This document shows, one piece after another, positions 1-10,942 of a DNA stretch of 64,000 nucleotides (its first letter is position 1; every line of letters begins with the position of its first letter). The notes beneath the pieces are model-generated. The model saw only the letters and a program-made list of their open reading frames with translations. It ran no database searches and was not told where the DNA came from. The stretch covers positions 485,070 through 549,069 of the forward strand of contig NZ_KL407337.1 in NCBI RefSeq assembly GCF_000706645.1. Direction: 5' to 3'. Made by a program: the position numbers and the translations under genes. The DNA comes from Bartonella rochalimae ATCC BAA-1498. GTDB taxonomy: Bacteria > Pseudomonadota > Alphaproteobacteria > Rhizobiales > Rhizobiaceae.

Positions 1-345
1 GAGATGAGAAAATGGACGCTTCACTCGACTAGCTCGACCACGCCCTCGAACATGAAAACGCTTCATTACAATAGATTTACCAACATATGCTTCTGCAACG
101 ATCAAGGAATCAATATCAAGATTATGATTATTTTCCGCATTAGCAATTGCCGATTCAAGAGCACTTCGAACAGTACCAGCAATACGCTTACGCGAAAATG
201 CCAAATCAGCCAATGCCATATTAACTTTTTTACCACGTATCATTTCAGCAACCAAATTAAGCTTCTGCGGACTTACACGAACTGTTCGGGCGACAGCTTT
301 TGCTTCAATATCTTTAAGTTGGCGTGGAACCTTAGCTTTGCCCAT
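1..345 (-). CDS. rplV: 50S ribosomal protein L22 (3' end outside window)
   Basis: L22 binds 23S rRNA and lines the peptide exit tunnel. The reverse strand from the ATG at 345 reads [18 protein letters not shown], followed by [19 protein letters not shown] and [20 protein letters not shown], the L22 signatures of Alphaproteobacteria. 115 codons are inside the window; the family is about 129 residues, so only the C-terminal tip is missing beyond position 1. The start lies two bases from the rpsS stop, so the gene is translated with the S10 operon genes upstream of it. Confidence 0.97.
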   Translation of the reverse strand, partial: MGKAKVPRQLKDIEAKAVARTVRVSPQKLNLVAEMIRGKKVNMALADLAFSRKRIAGTVRSALESAIANAENNHNLDIDSLIVAEAYVGKSIVMKRFHVRGRGRASRVKRPFSHL

Positions 346-347
346 TC

Positions 348-626
348 CTACTTCCTCTTCGCTTTTTTATCTGCACCATGCCCATAATAGGTCCGGGTGG
401 GAGCAAATTCACCAAATTTGTGCCCGACCATTTCTTCAGAAACAGAAACAGGAATATGTTTATTGCCGTTGTAAACACCAAAAGTCAAACCAACAAATTG
501 TGGTAAAATAGTAGAACGGCGACTCCACATTTTAATTACCTCATTACGTCCACTAGCGCGAACTTTCTCTGCTTTCTTAAGAAGATAGCCGTCAACAAAC
601 GGACCTTTCCAAACTGAACGAACCAC
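348..626 (-). CDS. rpsS: 30S ribosomal protein S19
   Basis: S19 sits in the head of the small subunit with S13. The 92-residue product has the family length and motifs: [20 protein letters not shown] at the start, [21 protein letters not shown] in the middle, and a basic tail GADKKAKRK. It lies between rplB and rplV in the usual S10 operon order with very short gaps, which argues for one transcript. Confidence 0.98.
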   Translation of the reverse strand: MVRSVWKGPFVDGYLLKKAEKVRASGRNEVIKMWSRRSTILPQFVGLTFGVYNGNKHIPVSVSEEMVGHKFGEFAPTRTYYGHGADKKAKRK

Positions 627-641
627 TTTAGACTACCTTTC

Positions 642-1475
642 CTATTTCTTACGCTGGTGACGAGAACGCATAATAAACTTGTCAGTGGCTCTATTGGAAC
701 GTGTACGCCTACCTTTCGTAGGCTTTCCCCAAGGAGACACTGGATGACGACCACCTGATGTGCGACCTTCACCACCACCATGCGGATGATCAACTGGATT
801 CATAGCAACTCCACGAACATGTGGACGCTTACCACGCCAGCGTGACCGACCAGCTTTACCATCACTAATATTCCCATGATCAGGATTTGAAACAGCACCA
901 ACCGTTGCAAAACAATTACCTGAAACCAAACGTTGTTCACCAGAATTAAGACGAAGAATAGCCATCCCTTCATCTCGCCCAACCAATTGCACATAAGTCC
1001 CTGCTGAACGCGCAATCTGACCACCTTTTCCAGGCTTCATTTCAACGTTATGAACAATAGTACCAATAGGCATATTACTAAGAGGCATCGCATTGCCTAA
1101 CTTAACATCAACATTTGAACCAGCAATAACAGAGTCACCAACATCAAGACGCTGCGGTGCAAGAATATAACTCAAGTGCCCATCTTCATAATGAATCAAC
1201 GCAATAAAAGCCGTACGATTTGGATCGTATTCCAAACGCTCAACTTTTGCAAACATATCACGCTTGATACGCTTAAAATCAATAAGCCTATAACTACGCT
1301 TATGACCACCACCTTGAAAACGAGCAGTAATTCTGCCACGATTATTGCGACCACCTTTTGACGGCAAGCCCTCTGTTAATCTCTTTACAGGTTTACCTTT
1401 ATAAAGATCAGAACGATCCACAATAACGAGCTGACGCTGTCCGGGCGTAGTCGAATTAAAATGCTTAAGTGCCAT
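642..1475 (-). CDS. rplB: 50S ribosomal protein L2
   Basis: L2 is a primary 23S rRNA-binding protein needed for subunit association and peptidyl-transferase structure. The 277-residue product starts [17 protein letters not shown] and carries the conserved C-terminal stretch [20 protein letters not shown], which includes the histidine long implicated near the peptidyl-transferase centre. Length matches alphaproteobacterial L2. It is the fifth gene of the S10 operon here, 20 bases after rplW. Confidence 0.98.
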   Translation of the reverse strand: MALKHFNSTTPGQRQLVIVDRSDLYKGKPVKRLTEGLPSKGGRNNRGRITARFQGGGHKRSYRLIDFKRIKRDMFAKVERLEYDPNRTAFIALIHYEDGHLSYILAPQRLDVGDSVIAGSNVDVKLGNAMPLSNMPIGTIVHNVEMKPGKGGQIARSAGTYVQLVGRDEGMAILRLNSGEQRLVSGNCFATVGAVSNPDHGNISDGKAGRSRWRGKRPHVRGVAMNPVDHPHGGGEGRTSGGRHPVSPWGKPTKGRRTRSNRATDKFIMRSRHQRKK

Positions 1476-1495
1476 TCTTCTAACCTCTGAACCTT

Positions 1496-1789
1496 CTATA
1501 AGCCTGCTAAAAAGTCAATTGATTGATCTTTGACAAGCGTTACAATTGCTTTTTTAACATCACTTTGCCGACCAACAATACCTTTGAAACGCCTCATTTT
1601 GCCCTTACGAACTATTGTATTCACTGCCTTAACCTTTACACTAAAAAGTGCTTCAATAGCAGCTTTAATTTCAGATTTTGTTGCTTTCTGAGCAACCTTA
1701 AAAACAACTTGATTATACTCAGAAAGCATAGTCGACTTCTCAGTAACAACTGGACTTAAAATTATATCATAATAACGAAGATCCGTCAT
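1496..1789 (-). CDS. rplW: 50S ribosomal protein L23
   Basis: L23 lies at the tunnel exit and is the docking site for trigger factor and SRP. The 97-residue product starts [20 protein letters not shown], the family N-terminus, and contains [19 protein letters not shown]. The start codon overlaps the rplD stop by 4 bases, indicating translational coupling inside the S10 operon. Confidence 0.97.
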   Translation of the reverse strand: MTDLRYYDIILSPVVTEKSTMLSEYNQVVFKVAQKATKSEIKAAIEALFSVKVKAVNTIVRKGKMRRFKGIVGRQSDVKKAIVTLVKDQSIDFLAGL

Positions 1790-2409
1790 TTGAAACGCTC
1801 CTCAAGTGTCTCAACAGCCTCTTTTGACAAAACAAGCTTGCTGCGACGCAAAATATCATAAACATTAATCCCCTGAACTGGTAAAACATCAATATTAGGA
1901 ATATTAGATGCTGCACGAAAAAAATTCACATCAACTTCTTTTCCACCAATTAACAAAGCATTATTGAAACCAAGTTTAGAAAAATTCATATTCAGCATTT
2001 TTGTCTTTGCGTCTCGAATACTAAGCTCATCAACGATAATCAAATTATCTGTTTTTAATTTGACCGATAAAGCTAAACGCAACCCAAGAGCACGAACCTT
2101 TTTAGGAAGGTTATGCGCATGACTCCGCATCACCGGACCATGTGCTTTACCACCACCTCGGAATTGCGGTGCCCGAGCAGAAGAATGACGGGCACGTCCA
2201 GTTCCTTTTTGTTTAAACATTTTCGCCCCTGTTCGCGATACATCAGACCGCCCTTGTGACTGATGCGTACCTTTTTGACGACGTGCAAGCTGCCAACGAA
2301 CAACACGTTGCAAAATATCCTCACGAGGAGTAAGACCAAAAATATTTTCAGAAACTTTCAATTTACCGGCTTCTTTACCATCAAGAGTTTTTATAACAAG
2401 GTCCATCAT
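1786..2409 (-). CDS. rplD: 50S ribosomal protein L4
   Basis: L4 binds 23S rRNA and reaches into the exit tunnel; in gamma-proteobacteria it also autoregulates the S10 operon, which is not shown here. The 207-residue product has the tunnel-loop signature [20 protein letters not shown] and then [10 protein letters not shown]. Two ATG codons are adjacent (2409 and 2406); the first overlaps the rplC stop as ATGA, so translational coupling is likely from either. Confidence 0.97.
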   Translation of the reverse strand: MMDLVIKTLDGKEAGKLKVSENIFGLTPREDILQRVVRWQLARRQKGTHQSQGRSDVSRTGAKMFKQKGTGRARHSSARAPQFRGGGKAHGPVMRSHAHNLPKKVRALGLRLALSVKLKTDNLIIVDELSIRDAKTKMLNMNFSKLGFNNALLIGGKEVDVNFFRAASNIPNIDVLPVQGINVYDILRRSKLVLSKEAVETLEERFK

Positions 2410-3146
2410 TCGGCTCCCTTAGATTCAGAAATTTCCGCCATTAAGGGAGTTGATCCCTTTTCCTCTTTAACAAGTCGGCGAATACCAGCAGGTTTTGGTG
2501 CATTATCAGGAAGACGCTTTTTTATAGCATCTCGCACTAAAATCCAAGACCCTTTAGAACCAGAAACAGAACCACGCACTAAAATCAAACCACGATCAAC
2601 ATCCGTAGAAACAACTTCAATATTTTGAGTTGTTACACGTGCTTGCCCCATATGACCAGCCATTTTTTTGCCTTTAAATACTTTTCCAGGATCTTGACAT
2701 TGACCTGTTGAACCATGAGCACGATGTGTAATAGAATTACCATGGGAGGCACGATGCCCACCAAAATTATGCCGCTTCATAACACCGGCAAACCCTTTAC
2801 CAATACTTACACCTGTTACATCAACCCTTTGACCTGGCACGAAATGTTCCACTGTAATTTCAGTACCAACATCAAGTAAATTATCAGGACTAACGCGAAA
2901 TTCTGCTATTTTAGCCTTTGGCTCAACTACAGCTTTAGCAAAATGCCCACGAAGAGCTTTAGATGTATTTTTAATTTTAGCAAATCCTACACCTAATTGA
3001 ACAGCAGTATAACCATTTTTTTTAACTGTACGTTGAGCAATAACCTGACATTTATCTAGACGAAGCACAGTTACTGGCACATGCTCACCAGCATCATTAT
3101 AAATACGGGTCATACCTAACTTCTGTGCTATTACACCTGAACGCAT
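2406..3146 (-). CDS. rplC: 50S ribosomal protein L3
   Basis: L3 nucleates 50S assembly near the peptidyl-transferase centre. The product starts [20 protein letters not shown], the usual L3 N-terminus, and contains [20 protein letters not shown] and [18 protein letters not shown] chose the ATG at 3146 rather than an upstream in-frame TTG at 3170, because AAGGA lies nine bases before this ATG and the family starts here. The result is 246 residues, normal for Alphaproteobacteria. Confidence 0.96.
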   Translation of the reverse strand: MRSGVIAQKLGMTRIYNDAGEHVPVTVLRLDKCQVIAQRTVKKNGYTAVQLGVGFAKIKNTSKALRGHFAKAVVEPKAKIAEFRVSPDNLLDVGTEITVEHFVPGQRVDVTGVSIGKGFAGVMKRHNFGGHRASHGNSITHRAHGSTGQCQDPGKVFKGKKMAGHMGQARVTTQNIEVVSTDVDRGLILVRGSVSGSKGSWILVRDAIKKRLPDNAPKPAGIRRLVKEEKGSTPLMAEISESKGAE

Positions 3147-3173
3147 TGGGGCAGTTCCTTCTGTCTTCAAACC

Positions 3174-3482
3174 TCAGAGCTTGATTTCAACATCTACACC
3201 AGCAGAAAGATCAAGCTTCATCAGCGCATCTACCGTTTGTGGTGTTGGATCAACAATATCAAGAAGACGTTTATGCGTACGCATTTCAAATTGTTCACGA
3301 CTCTTCTTGTCAATGTGTGGGCCACGATTAACCGTAAACTTCTCAATCCGTGTTGGAAGCGGAATAGGACCACGGACATTAGCACCAGTACGCTTAGCGG
3401 TTGACACAATTTCACGCGTCGATGCATCAAGAATCCGATGATCAAATGCCTTTAAACGAATACGGATATTCTGGCCATTCAT
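3174..3482 (-). CDS. rpsJ: 30S ribosomal protein S10
   Basis: S10 is part of the 30S head and the NusE component of antitermination complexes. The product [20 protein letters not shown] to VDVEIKL is 102 residues, the exact family length. The longer in-frame extension to 3530 is unlikely: AAGGA precedes the ATG at 3482 and homologues begin at MNGQ. First gene of the S10 operon, directly downstream of tuf. Confidence 0.97.
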   Translation of the reverse strand: MNGQNIRIRLKAFDHRILDASTREIVSTAKRTGANVRGPIPLPTRIEKFTVNRGPHIDKKSREQFEMRTHKRLLDIVDPTPQTVDALMKLDLSAGVDVEIKL

Positions 3483-3549
3483 GCTCTTTATTTCCTTAAC
3501 ATATGAAATGTCCTCAACAATCAAAGACATTTCTCAATGATTATCTCAC

Positions 3550-4725
3550 CTATTCAATAATTTTAGATACGATACCGGCCCCAACGGTGCGACCACCTTC
3601 TCGGATCGCAAAACGAAGCTTCTCTTCCATTGCGATTGGAACAATCAAAGAAACATCCATTGCAACATTATCACCCGGCATAACCATTTCCGTTCCTTCA
3701 GGAAGCGTAACTATACCTGTAACATCGGTCGTACGAAAATAAAATTGAGGACGATAATTTGTGAAAAACGGTGTGTGACGTCCCCCCTCATCTTTCGTTA
3801 AAATATAAGCCTCAGCTTTAAATTTAGTATGAGGTGTAACAGAACCAGGTTTCGCCAATACTTGACCACGTTCAATCCCCTCACGATCAACTCCACGAAG
3901 CAAAGCGCCTATATTATCACCAGCCTGACCTTGATCTAAAAGTTTCCGAAACATTTCAACCCCGGTAACCGTCGTCTTAGATGTAGGACGAATTCCAATA
4001 ATCTCTATCTCTTCACCAACTTTAATAATGCCACGCTCAACACGACCTGTAACAACCGTACCACGACCAGAAATAGAAAAAACATCCTCGATAGGCATCA
4101 AAAACGGCTGATCAACTGGACGCTCAGGGGTCGGTATATATTTATCAACTTCACTCATCAAAAGACGAACAGAATCTTCACCTATACTCTTATTTGAATC
4201 CTCAAGCGCAGCCAAAGCCGAACCCTTAACTATAGGAATATCATCTCCCGGAAAATCATATTTCGATAAAAGCTCACGAACTTCAAGCTCTACAAGCTCT
4301 AAAAGCTCGCTATCATCAACCTGATCAACTTTATTGAGAAAAACAACAATCGCTGGAACTCCAACCTGGCGGGCCAACAAAATATGCTCACGCGTTTGAG
4401 GCATAGGTCCATCTGCTGCAGAAACAACTAATATCGCACCATCCATTTGGGCCGCTCCTGTAATCATGTTCTTAACATAATCCGCATGACCAGGACAATC
4501 AACGTGAGCATAGTGACGGCTCTCCGTTTCATACTCAACGTGCGCAGTAGATATCGTTATACCACGTGCCCGCTCCTCAGGCGCCGCATCAATTTGGTCA
4601 TACGCTTTAAATTCACCAAAATACTTCGTAATCGCTGCTGTCAATGAAGTCTTCCCATGATCAACATGACCAATCGTACCTATATTAACATGCGGCTTCG
4701 TACGTTCAAATTTGCTCTTTGCCAT
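3550..4725 (-). CDS. tuf: Elongation factor Tu
   Basis: EF-Tu delivers aminoacyl-tRNA to the ribosome as a GTPase. GTPase motifs are visible near the N-terminus: [10 protein letters not shown] (P loop), the switch I segment [28 protein letters not shown] and NKVD. Domains II and III follow and the C-terminus is [10 protein letters not shown]. 391 residues from the ATG at 4725, where homologues start with [14 protein letters not shown]; an upstream in-frame start at 4749 is rejected. It links the str genes (fusA upstream) to the S10 operon. Bartonella usually has a second tuf copy elsewhere. Confidence 0.98.
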   Translation of the reverse strand: MAKSKFERTKPHVNIGTIGHVDHGKTSLTAAITKYFGEFKAYDQIDAAPEERARGITISTAHVEYETESRHYAHVDCPGHADYVKNMITGAAQMDGAILVVSAADGPMPQTREHILLARQVGVPAIVVFLNKVDQVDDSELLELVELEVRELLSKYDFPGDDIPIVKGSALAALEDSNKSIGEDSVRLLMSEVDKYIPTPERPVDQPFLMPIEDVFSISGRGTVVTGRVERGIIKVGEEIEIIGIRPTSKTTVTGVEMFRKLLDQGQAGDNIGALLRGVDREGIERGQVLAKPGSVTPHTKFKAEAYILTKDEGGRHTPFFTNYRPQFYFRTTDVTGIVTLPEGTEMVMPGDNVAMDVSLIVPIAMEEKLRFAIREGGRTVGAGIVSKIIE

Positions 4726-4800
4726 TTGAGCTCTCCATTTTCTGTTCAAATTATGAACTAAGTTTAAAATTAATATACGATTATAAATTACGTATATTGA

Positions 4801-6885
4801 TTATGCATATTTTTTCTGAATCTCCTGTGCTACAGCTAAAGGAACAGGCTCATAATGATCAAATTGCATTGTATATTGAGCTCGCCCTTGACTCATCGAC
4901 CGAAGTGTATTCACATAACCAAACATATTCGCCAAAGGAACCATTGCATTCACAACTGTCGCAATACCACGAGCTTCCGTACCTGAAATTTGACCTCGAC
5001 GAGAATTTAAATCACCAATCACATCACCAACATAATCTTCTGGCGTCACAACCTCTACCTTCATAATTGGCTCAAGGAGCTGAGCACCAGCCTTTTGCGC
5101 CCCTTCCCGAAATGCTGCACGCGCAGCAATCTCAAAAGCTAAAACAGAAGAATCAACATCATGATAGCCCCCATCAATCAAAGTAGCTTTTACACCAAGC
5201 ATAGGAAATCCTGCAAGAGGGCCTGACCCCATAACACTTTCAATACCTTTTTGAACACCTGGAATATATTCTTTAGGAACGGCACCACCAACAATCTTTG
5301 ACTCAAAAACGAAGTCATCACCATCATGAGGCTCAAAAATAATTTTTACACGAGCAAATTGTCCAGCACCACCAGATTGCTTCTTATGGGTATAATCAAT
5401 TTCAGCAACTTTTGTTATTGATTCACGATAAGCTACTTGAGGCTGCCCAACATTAGCTTCAACCTTAAATTCACGCCGCATACGGTCAACAATGATATCA
5501 AGATGAAGCTCACCCATTCCAGCAATAATTGTCTGACCAGATTCTTCATCCGATTTAACACGAAATGAAGGATCTTCTGCAGCCAAACGACTAAGAGCAA
5601 GCCCCATTTTCTCTTGATCTGCCTTTGTTTTCGGCTCAATAGCAATCTCAATAACAGGTTCAGGAAATTCCATCCGCTCCAAAATAACAGGCTTCAAAGG
5701 ATCACAAAGAGTATCACCTGTTGTTGTCTCCTTAAGACCAGCAAGAGCAACAATATCACCAGCAAATGCTTCTTCAATATCCTCACGAGAATTAGAATGC
5801 ATCTGAAGCATACGCCCCAAACGCTCTCTCTTTCCCTTCACAGTATTCTCAAGAGAAATACCTTTTTGGATTTTGCCAGAATAAATACGACAAAAAGTCA
5901 AAGACCCAACAAATGGATCATTCATAATTTTGAAAGCAAGCATAGAAAGCGGAGCTTCATCTGAAGATTCACGCGTTGTTTCAGATTCAGTCTTAACATC
6001 AACACCACTAATAGCGGGAACATCAACAGGAGAAGGAAGATAAGAAACAACAGCATCTAAAAGCGGTTGAACACCTTTATTTTTAAAAGCTGTACCACAA
6101 AGAACCGGATGAAACTGAACCTCCACTGTTCCTTTACGAATAAGAGCCACAAGCTGTTCATTGGTTGGCATAACCCCTTCCAAATAAGCTTCTGTCGCAG
6201 CCTCATCGACTTCAACAGCCATCTCGACCAATTTTTCTCGATATTCCTCCGCCTTCTCCTTTAACTCAGCAGGTATCTCACCTGCTACGGCCGAAGCTCC
6301 AATGGAACCATCCCATGTCAATGCCTTCATCTCAACAAGATCAACAACACCTTCAAAATCATTTTCAGCACCAATCGGTAACTGCAAGACAAGAGCCTTA
6401 GCTCCCAATCGAGAAGCAACCATTTCTACACTACGATAGAAATCAGCCCCAATCTTATCCATTTTATTAACAAATACCATACGGGGCACACGGTACTTCT
6501 CAGCCTGCCTCCAAACAGTCTCCGTCTGAGGCTCCACACCTGCATTCGCATCCAACAACGCTATCGCACCATCAAGAACACGCAAAGAACGCTCAACCTC
6601 AATTGTAAAATCAACGTGACCAGGCGTATCAATGATATTAAAGCGTCGTTTTCGACCATCACGACCTTCCCAAAAAGTCGTCGTAGCAGCAGATGTAATT
6701 GTAATACCACGCTCTTGCTCTTGCTCCATCCAATCCATTGTAGAAGCACCATCATGCGTTTCACCAATCTTGTGATTCTTACCAGTGTAGAATAAAATAC
6801 GCTCAGTCATCGTGGTTTTACCGGCGTCAATATGCGCCATAATACCAAAATTACGATAATCCTCAATTTTATATTCGCGAGCCAT
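4801..6885 (-). CDS. fusA: Elongation factor G
   Basis: EF-G drives ribosomal translocation with GTP hydrolysis. The 694-residue product starts [20 protein letters not shown] with the P loop [19 protein letters not shown], then [12 protein letters not shown] and [10 protein letters not shown]. The domain IV/V region includes [20 protein letters not shown]. It matches the family length and sits between rpsG and tuf, the conserved str order. Confidence 0.98.
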   Translation of the reverse strand: MAREYKIEDYRNFGIMAHIDAGKTTMTERILFYTGKNHKIGETHDGASTMDWMEQEQERGITITSAATTTFWEGRDGRKRRFNIIDTPGHVDFTIEVERSLRVLDGAIALLDANAGVEPQTETVWRQAEKYRVPRMVFVNKMDKIGADFYRSVEMVASRLGAKALVLQLPIGAENDFEGVVDLVEMKALTWDGSIGASAVAGEIPAELKEKAEEYREKLVEMAVEVDEAATEAYLEGVMPTNEQLVALIRKGTVEVQFHPVLCGTAFKNKGVQPLLDAVVSYLPSPVDVPAISGVDVKTESETTRESSDEAPLSMLAFKIMNDPFVGSLTFCRIYSGKIQKGISLENTVKGKRERLGRMLQMHSNSREDIEEAFAGDIVALAGLKETTTGDTLCDPLKPVILERMEFPEPVIEIAIEPKTKADQEKMGLALSRLAAEDPSFRVKSDEESGQTIIAGMGELHLDIIVDRMRREFKVEANVGQPQVAYRESITKVAEIDYTHKKQSGGAGQFARVKIIFEPHDGDDFVFESKIVGGAVPKEYIPGVQKGIESVMGSGPLAGFPMLGVKATLIDGGYHDVDSSVLAFEIAARAAFREGAQKAGAQLLEPIMKVEVVTPEDYVGDVIGDLNSRRGQISGTEARGIATVVNAMVPLANMFGYVNTLRSMSQGRAQYTMQFDHYEPVPLAVAQEIQKKYA

Positions 6886-6916
6886 TCTTTTTGCCTTAGA
6901 TCTTTTCTAAACACAC

Positions 6917-7387
6917 CTACCAGCGATAATGAGAAAATGCACGATTAGCCTCAGCCATACGATGAACATCTTCTCGCTTTTTCACTGCAGAACCACGATT
7001 ATTAGCAGCATCAACCAACTCACCAGAAAGGCGACCAACCATTGTTGTTTCATTCCGCCCACGCGCCGCTGCAATTAACCAACGAATAGCTAAAGCCTGC
7101 CGACGATCAGGACGAACATCAATTGGAACTTGATAAGTCGCACCCCCAACACGACGTGACCGAACCTCAACATGTGGAGCTACATTTTCTAACGCTTGAT
7201 GAAACAGAGCGACAGGATCTGTCTTAACTTTATTCTCAACCAAATCAAGAGCGCCATAAACAATACGCTCAGCCACTGACTTTTTACCATCAAACATAAT
7301 GGCATTCATAAATTTTGTAATAACCAAATCACCAAATTTAGGATCTGGATTAATTTCACGTTTCTCTGCTCTATGACGACGGGACAT
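6917..7387 (-). CDS. rpsG: 30S ribosomal protein S7
   Basis: S7 nucleates assembly of the 30S head and contacts tRNA at the E site. The 156-residue product starts [20 protein letters not shown] and has [20 protein letters not shown] and the C-terminal [20 protein letters not shown], all standard. Second gene of the str operon, 21 bases after rpsL. Confidence 0.98.
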   Translation of the reverse strand: MSRRHRAEKREINPDPKFGDLVITKFMNAIMFDGKKSVAERIVYGALDLVENKVKTDPVALFHQALENVAPHVEVRSRRVGGATYQVPIDVRPDRRQALAIRWLIAAARGRNETTMVGRLSGELVDAANNRGSAVKKREDVHRMAEANRAFSHYRW

Positions 7388-7408
7388 TGGCTTTGTCTCT
7401 CAAAATAT

Positions 7409-7780
7409 TTATTTCGGACGCTTCGCGCCATATTTAGAACGACGCTGTTTACGATTTTTAACACCCTGCGTATCAAGCAATCCACGAACAATGTGATACC
7501 GAACTCCCGGTAAATCCTTTACACGACCACCACGAATCATCACAACAGAGTGCTCTTGAAGATTATGCCCTTCTCCAGGAATATAACCAATCACTTCAAA
7601 TCCATTTGTCAAACGAACTTTAGCAACTTTACGAAGAGCAGAATTTGGCTTCTTCGGTGTCGTTGTATATACACGAGTACAAACACCACGCTTTTGCGGA
7701 TTTGCCTGAAGAGCAGGAACCTTATTGCGTTTAACTGGCACTACACGTGGCTTTCTAATCAACTGATTTACGGTAGGCAT
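7409..7780 (-). CDS. rpsL: 30S ribosomal protein S12
   Basis: S12 is at the decoding centre and sets translational accuracy. The 123-residue product starts [20 protein letters not shown]. Both sites where streptomycin resistance usually arises carry the wild-type lysine ([12 protein letters not shown] and [12 protein letters not shown]), so the sequence predicts the normal sensitive form. First gene of the str operon. Confidence 0.98.
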   Translation of the reverse strand: MPTVNQLIRKPRVVPVKRNKVPALQANPQKRGVCTRVYTTTPKKPNSALRKVAKVRLTNGFEVIGYIPGEGHNLQEHSVVMIRGGRVKDLPGVRYHIVRGLLDTQGVKNRKQRRSKYGAKRPK

Positions 7781-8030
7781 GCAACCTTCCTTTTTAACAA
7801 TCTGCGTTCGTCATTCCCACTTGGGCTTCTATTATCTATTCCGATAATATTCAGAATAAATATATATTCATAATACAAAATCGGGCATGACTGCATAAAC
7901 AGCTTACCCGACTACTAGCATAGGAGGTTACAACCTCTTGCATTAGCATTTGTTTTTAGATCTTACAAACTTCTCTTAAGATGAACTAGATCATCTTAAA
8001 TCTCAATGCGCTTTCGTACTGAACATGATA
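7781..8030 (-). promoter_or_regulatory. Long untranslated leader of the str operon
   Basis: The predicted transcript has about 250 nt of leader before rpsL. It holds two inverted repeats. The first is a 9-bp stem with a 6-nt loop at 7976-7999 (TTAAGATGA / TCATCTTAA). The second, 7924-7937, pairs GAGGTT with AACCTC around two bases. Neither is followed by a clear T run on the transcribed strand, so they look more like leader structure than terminators. The remainder is AT-rich with no open frame. Confidence 0.5.
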
Positions 8031-8034
8031 GTTT

Positions 8035-8063
8035 TTAATAGCGAGAACATACACATTCGTCAA
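8035..8063 (-). promoter_or_regulatory. Sigma-70 type promoter for rpsL-rpsG-fusA-tuf
   Basis: On the reverse strand TTGACG (8063-8058) is followed by exactly 17 bases and TATTAA (8040-8035). This is close to the housekeeping consensus, points at rpsL, and is the best promoter match in the gap between rpsL and xthA. Confidence 0.65.
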
Positions 8064-8233
8064 GTACTAAACATCAGAAAAGTTTCTAAAAGTAAAAATT
8101 CAAAAAACAAAAAAAGCTAATACACAAAATAACAAACTCATAAAATAAAAATAGCCCAATATATTGGGGGTAATTACGTAATATTTAACAGAACAACTTG
8201 CTAATTACAATTCTGATACTTAAAACTAACAGT

Positions 8234-9016
8234 ATGAAAATAGCAACGTGGAATATAGCCGGTATAAAAGCAAGACATGAAACATTATGTAAATGGCTAA
8301 AACAGAATCAACCTGATGTAGTTTGCTTACAAGAAATTAAAAGTGTTGATGAAAATTTCCCACGCGATACAATTGAAAATTTAGGTTATCATATAGAAAC
8401 GCATGGACAAAAAAGCTTCAATGGTGTTGCAATTCTTTCTAAAACAGTACCTGATGAAGTTATTCTTCAATTACCAGGTAATAATAATGATATGCAAGCA
8501 CGTTATATTGAAACTGTTTATTCAACAAATACAGGAAGCATTCGTGTTGCTTCTCTCTATCTTCCAAATGGCAATCCCATCAATAGTGAAAAATACTTGT
8601 ATAAAATAGAATGGATGAAAAGATTGTACACACATGCAAAATCATTACTTGCATATGAAGAACCTCTAATCCTTGCCGGTGATTATAATGTTATTCCAAC
8701 CCCATTAGATGCAAAAAATCCCCAAGAATGGAGTAACGATGCTTTATTCCTTCCACAAATAAGACAAATATTTCAATGTATTACTCATTTGGGTTTTTAT
8801 GACGCTATCCGAAATGTAACAGATGCTCCATCATTCAGTTTTTGGGATTTTCAAGCTAACGCATGGAAAAAAAATAATGGTATACGCATTGATCATTTAT
8901 TATTATCACCAGAAGCTGCAGATCAGCTGATTTGTGCCTATAGCCAAACAGAGGCAAGGGGATATCAAAAACCATCAGATCACGTTCCCATTTGGATCGA
9001 GCTCAACTGCAATTAA
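8234..9016 (+). CDS. xthA: Exodeoxyribonuclease III / AP endonuclease
   Basis: Enzyme of base-excision repair that cuts DNA at abasic sites and removes 3' blocking groups. The product starts MKIATWNIAGIKARHETLCK and shows the exonuclease-endonuclease-phosphatase signatures: QPDVVCLQEIKS (metal-binding Glu), LILAGDYNVIPTPLDAKNP, and the C-terminal RIDHLLLS and SDHVPIWIEL (catalytic Asp-His). 260 residues, as usual. I start at the ATG at 8234 because the motif MKIATWN is the family N-terminus; 12 further in-frame residues upstream are unlikely to be translated. Confidence 0.95.
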   Translation: MKIATWNIAGIKARHETLCKWLKQNQPDVVCLQEIKSVDENFPRDTIENLGYHIETHGQKSFNGVAILSKTVPDEVILQLPGNNNDMQARYIETVYSTNTGSIRVASLYLPNGNPINSEKYLYKIEWMKRLYTHAKSLLAYEEPLILAGDYNVIPTPLDAKNPQEWSNDALFLPQIRQIFQCITHLGFYDAIRNVTDAPSFSFWDFQANAWKKNNGIRIDHLLLSPEAADQLICAYSQTEARGYQKPSDHVPIWIELNCN

Positions 9017-9141
9017 TTAAGATATGATAAGATATATAAAAAAAATCCCACCTAAAACAATAAATATGCTACATCATACATTGAAATATATCCTGAATAC
9101 AGCAAACAATAATAAAAAATTATATAAAAACGGAGGAAATA

Positions 9142-10047
9142 ATGAGAAAATCATTTGTAATATTTATTGCAGCAATTTTTATGGGATTAACAAACATTGC
9201 TCACGCTACAAACGATACACTGGAGAAGATTAAAAGAACGGGAGAAATCACTTTAGGTGTTCGCGAATCATCAGGTTTGGCCTACGCACTTGGTAACGGT
9301 AAGTATACAGGCTTCCATACTGAAATGGCAGAACGTATTATTAATGATATCTCAAAAAAAATTGGTCAACCAATCAAAGTTAATTATCAGCCCATTACAT
9401 CACAAAACCGAATTCCTTTGCTGAAAAACGGTACTTATGATTTTGAATGTGGATCAACAACAAATGATTCTGCTCGCAATAAAGAAGCTGCTTTTGCATA
9501 CACAACCTATGTTGAATCAGTTAAAATCGTTGTAAAGAAAAATTCTGGCATTCAATCTATTGATGATTTAAATGGTAAAAAAGTCGCAACAACTACTGGT
9601 ACAACAGCTGTGCAGCTTATCCGTAAAAATAAACGTCAAAAAAATATTCATTTTGAAGTTGTGAACGGTAAAGATCACGGAGATAGCTTCTTATCACTAG
9701 AATCTGGTCGAGCTGACGCATTTGTTATGGATACATCAATTCTCTCTGCGCATATCGCTAAATCAAAAAATCCATCCGATTATATAATTCTTGACACTAC
9801 ACTTTCTGTTGAACCTATCGCTTGTATGCTCCGACTAAATGACAAAAACTTTGAACAAACCATTAACGATAGTATCGTACGCCAAATCAATGATGGATCA
9901 CTAGAAAAACTTTATAATAAATGGTTCATGGAACCAATCCCTCCTACAAATACTATCATTAATCTTCCTCTCTCTAAAGAAACCCAATATGCTTGGGAGC
10001 ACCCAAATAATAAGCCACGGGAAGCCTATATAGAAAATAATCTATAA
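9142..10047 (+). CDS. gltI: Glutamate/aspartate ABC transporter, periplasmic binding protein
   Basis: Extracytoplasmic solute receptor for acidic amino acids. A signal peptide is evident (MRKSFVIFIAAIFMGLTNIA, then HATND). The mature part has family-3 binding protein signatures that match GltI closely: PITSQNRIPLLKNGTYDFEC, GSTTND, KDHGDSFLSLESGRADAF and WFMEPIPP near the C-terminus. 301 residues. A strong ribosome site (GGAGG) precedes the ATG. Followed by two permease genes and an ATPase on the same strand. Substrate is inferred from similarity only. Confidence 0.93.
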   Translation: MRKSFVIFIAAIFMGLTNIAHATNDTLEKIKRTGEITLGVRESSGLAYALGNGKYTGFHTEMAERIINDISKKIGQPIKVNYQPITSQNRIPLLKNGTYDFECGSTTNDSARNKEAAFAYTTYVESVKIVVKKNSGIQSIDDLNGKKVATTTGTTAVQLIRKNKRQKNIHFEVVNGKDHGDSFLSLESGRADAFVMDTSILSAHIAKSKNPSDYIILDTTLSVEPIACMLRLNDKNFEQTINDSIVRQINDGSLEKLYNKWFMEPIPPTNTIINLPLSKETQYAWEHPNNKPREAYIENNL

Positions 10048-10059
10048 AATCATTATAAG

Positions 10060-10101
10060 AGAATGACTATACTCTTTATAAATTAGGTATAGTCATATTC
10101 T
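10060..10101 (+). terminator. Hairpin between gltI and gltJ
   Basis: An inverted repeat pairs AGAATGACTATAC (10060-10072) with GTATAGTCATATTCT (10087-10101), with one 2-nt bulge and a 14-nt loop, followed by AAATTTTTC. A partial terminator or mRNA-stabilising hairpin here would give more binding protein than membrane components, a common arrangement in ABC operons. Confidence 0.6.
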
Positions 10102-10187
10102 AAATTTTTCAATACACTTAGCCTGTATCAATATAGCTGATCTATTTTCTCTACTTAGCAGCTAATTAACTTGAGGAAAATCAATTA

Positions 10188-10940
10188 ATGGACTTTTCGT
10201 TCCTTTGCACAGATGATCTTAATCATACACTGGTCGCCGGATGTCTCGGAACTCCTGGCATAAGTCATACCTATTTGGATACACTCCTCGATGGTTTTAA
10301 AAATACAGCCATATTATCTATCTATTCATTGGTACTAGCTGTATTTATGGGTGTTATTATAGGAATGATACGTACTCTGCCTAAAACTTCTATCATTAAT
10401 AATTTTTTACGTGCTGTTGGTACTTTTTGGGTAGAAATTATGCGTAATATTCCTTTACTTGTTCAAGTATTTTTATGGTATTTTGTCGTACCTAAAATTT
10501 ATCCACCTGCAATGAATTTTCCACCCATTTTATTAATAATCTGCGCTTTAGGTTTTTTTACATCCGCGCGTATCGCAGAACAAGTTCGCTCCGGTATTGA
10601 ATCTATTCCTTCTGGACAACGTTATGCTGCAATGGCAATGGGATTTAACACTTACCAGAGCTACCGTTACATCATATTGCCACGTGCTATTCGCACAATC
10701 ATGCCCCCACTCACTTCAGAAGCAATGGGTATCGTAAAAAATTCATCTATAGCATTCGCTGTTTCTATTAATGAACTAATGCAATTCCAATATCAAACAA
10801 TTGAAGAAGTAAGTCATGTTTATGAAAACTATCTACTTGTTACACTCCTTTATATTGTCATATCTCTGTTCATATTCATCCTTATGACCATAATTGAGAG
10901 AGCAATTAGGATTCCTTGTTTTCAAACAGAGGGGCGCTAA
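10188..10940 (+). CDS. gltJ: Glutamate/aspartate ABC transporter permease (GltJ type)
   Basis: Inner-membrane permease subunit of the polar amino-acid importer family. 250 residues with about five hydrophobic segments. The EAA loop that contacts the ATPase is visible: YAAMAMGFNTYQSYRYIILP followed by RAIRTIMPPLTSE. A ribosome site (GAGGAAA) precedes the ATG. The stop is two bases before the next permease start, so the pair is co-translated. Confidence 0.92.
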   Translation: MDFSFLCTDDLNHTLVAGCLGTPGISHTYLDTLLDGFKNTAILSIYSLVLAVFMGVIIGMIRTLPKTSIINNFLRAVGTFWVEIMRNIPLLVQVFLWYFVVPKIYPPAMNFPPILLIICALGFFTSARIAEQVRSGIESIPSGQRYAAMAMGFNTYQSYRYIILPRAIRTIMPPLTSEAMGIVKNSSIAFAVSINELMQFQYQTIEEVSHVYENYLLVTLLYIVISLFIFILMTIIERAIRIPCFQTEGR

Positions 10941-10942
10941 AT

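Noticed and set aside
4..387. Plus-strand open frame of 127 codons at the left edge
   Set aside because: It is the reverse of rplV and rpsS, whose protein sequences are unmistakable; no ribosome site and poor composition.
3483..3530. 16-residue N-terminal extension of S10
   Set aside because: S10 is invariantly about 102 residues beginning at MNGQNIRIR, and a ribosome site precedes that ATG.
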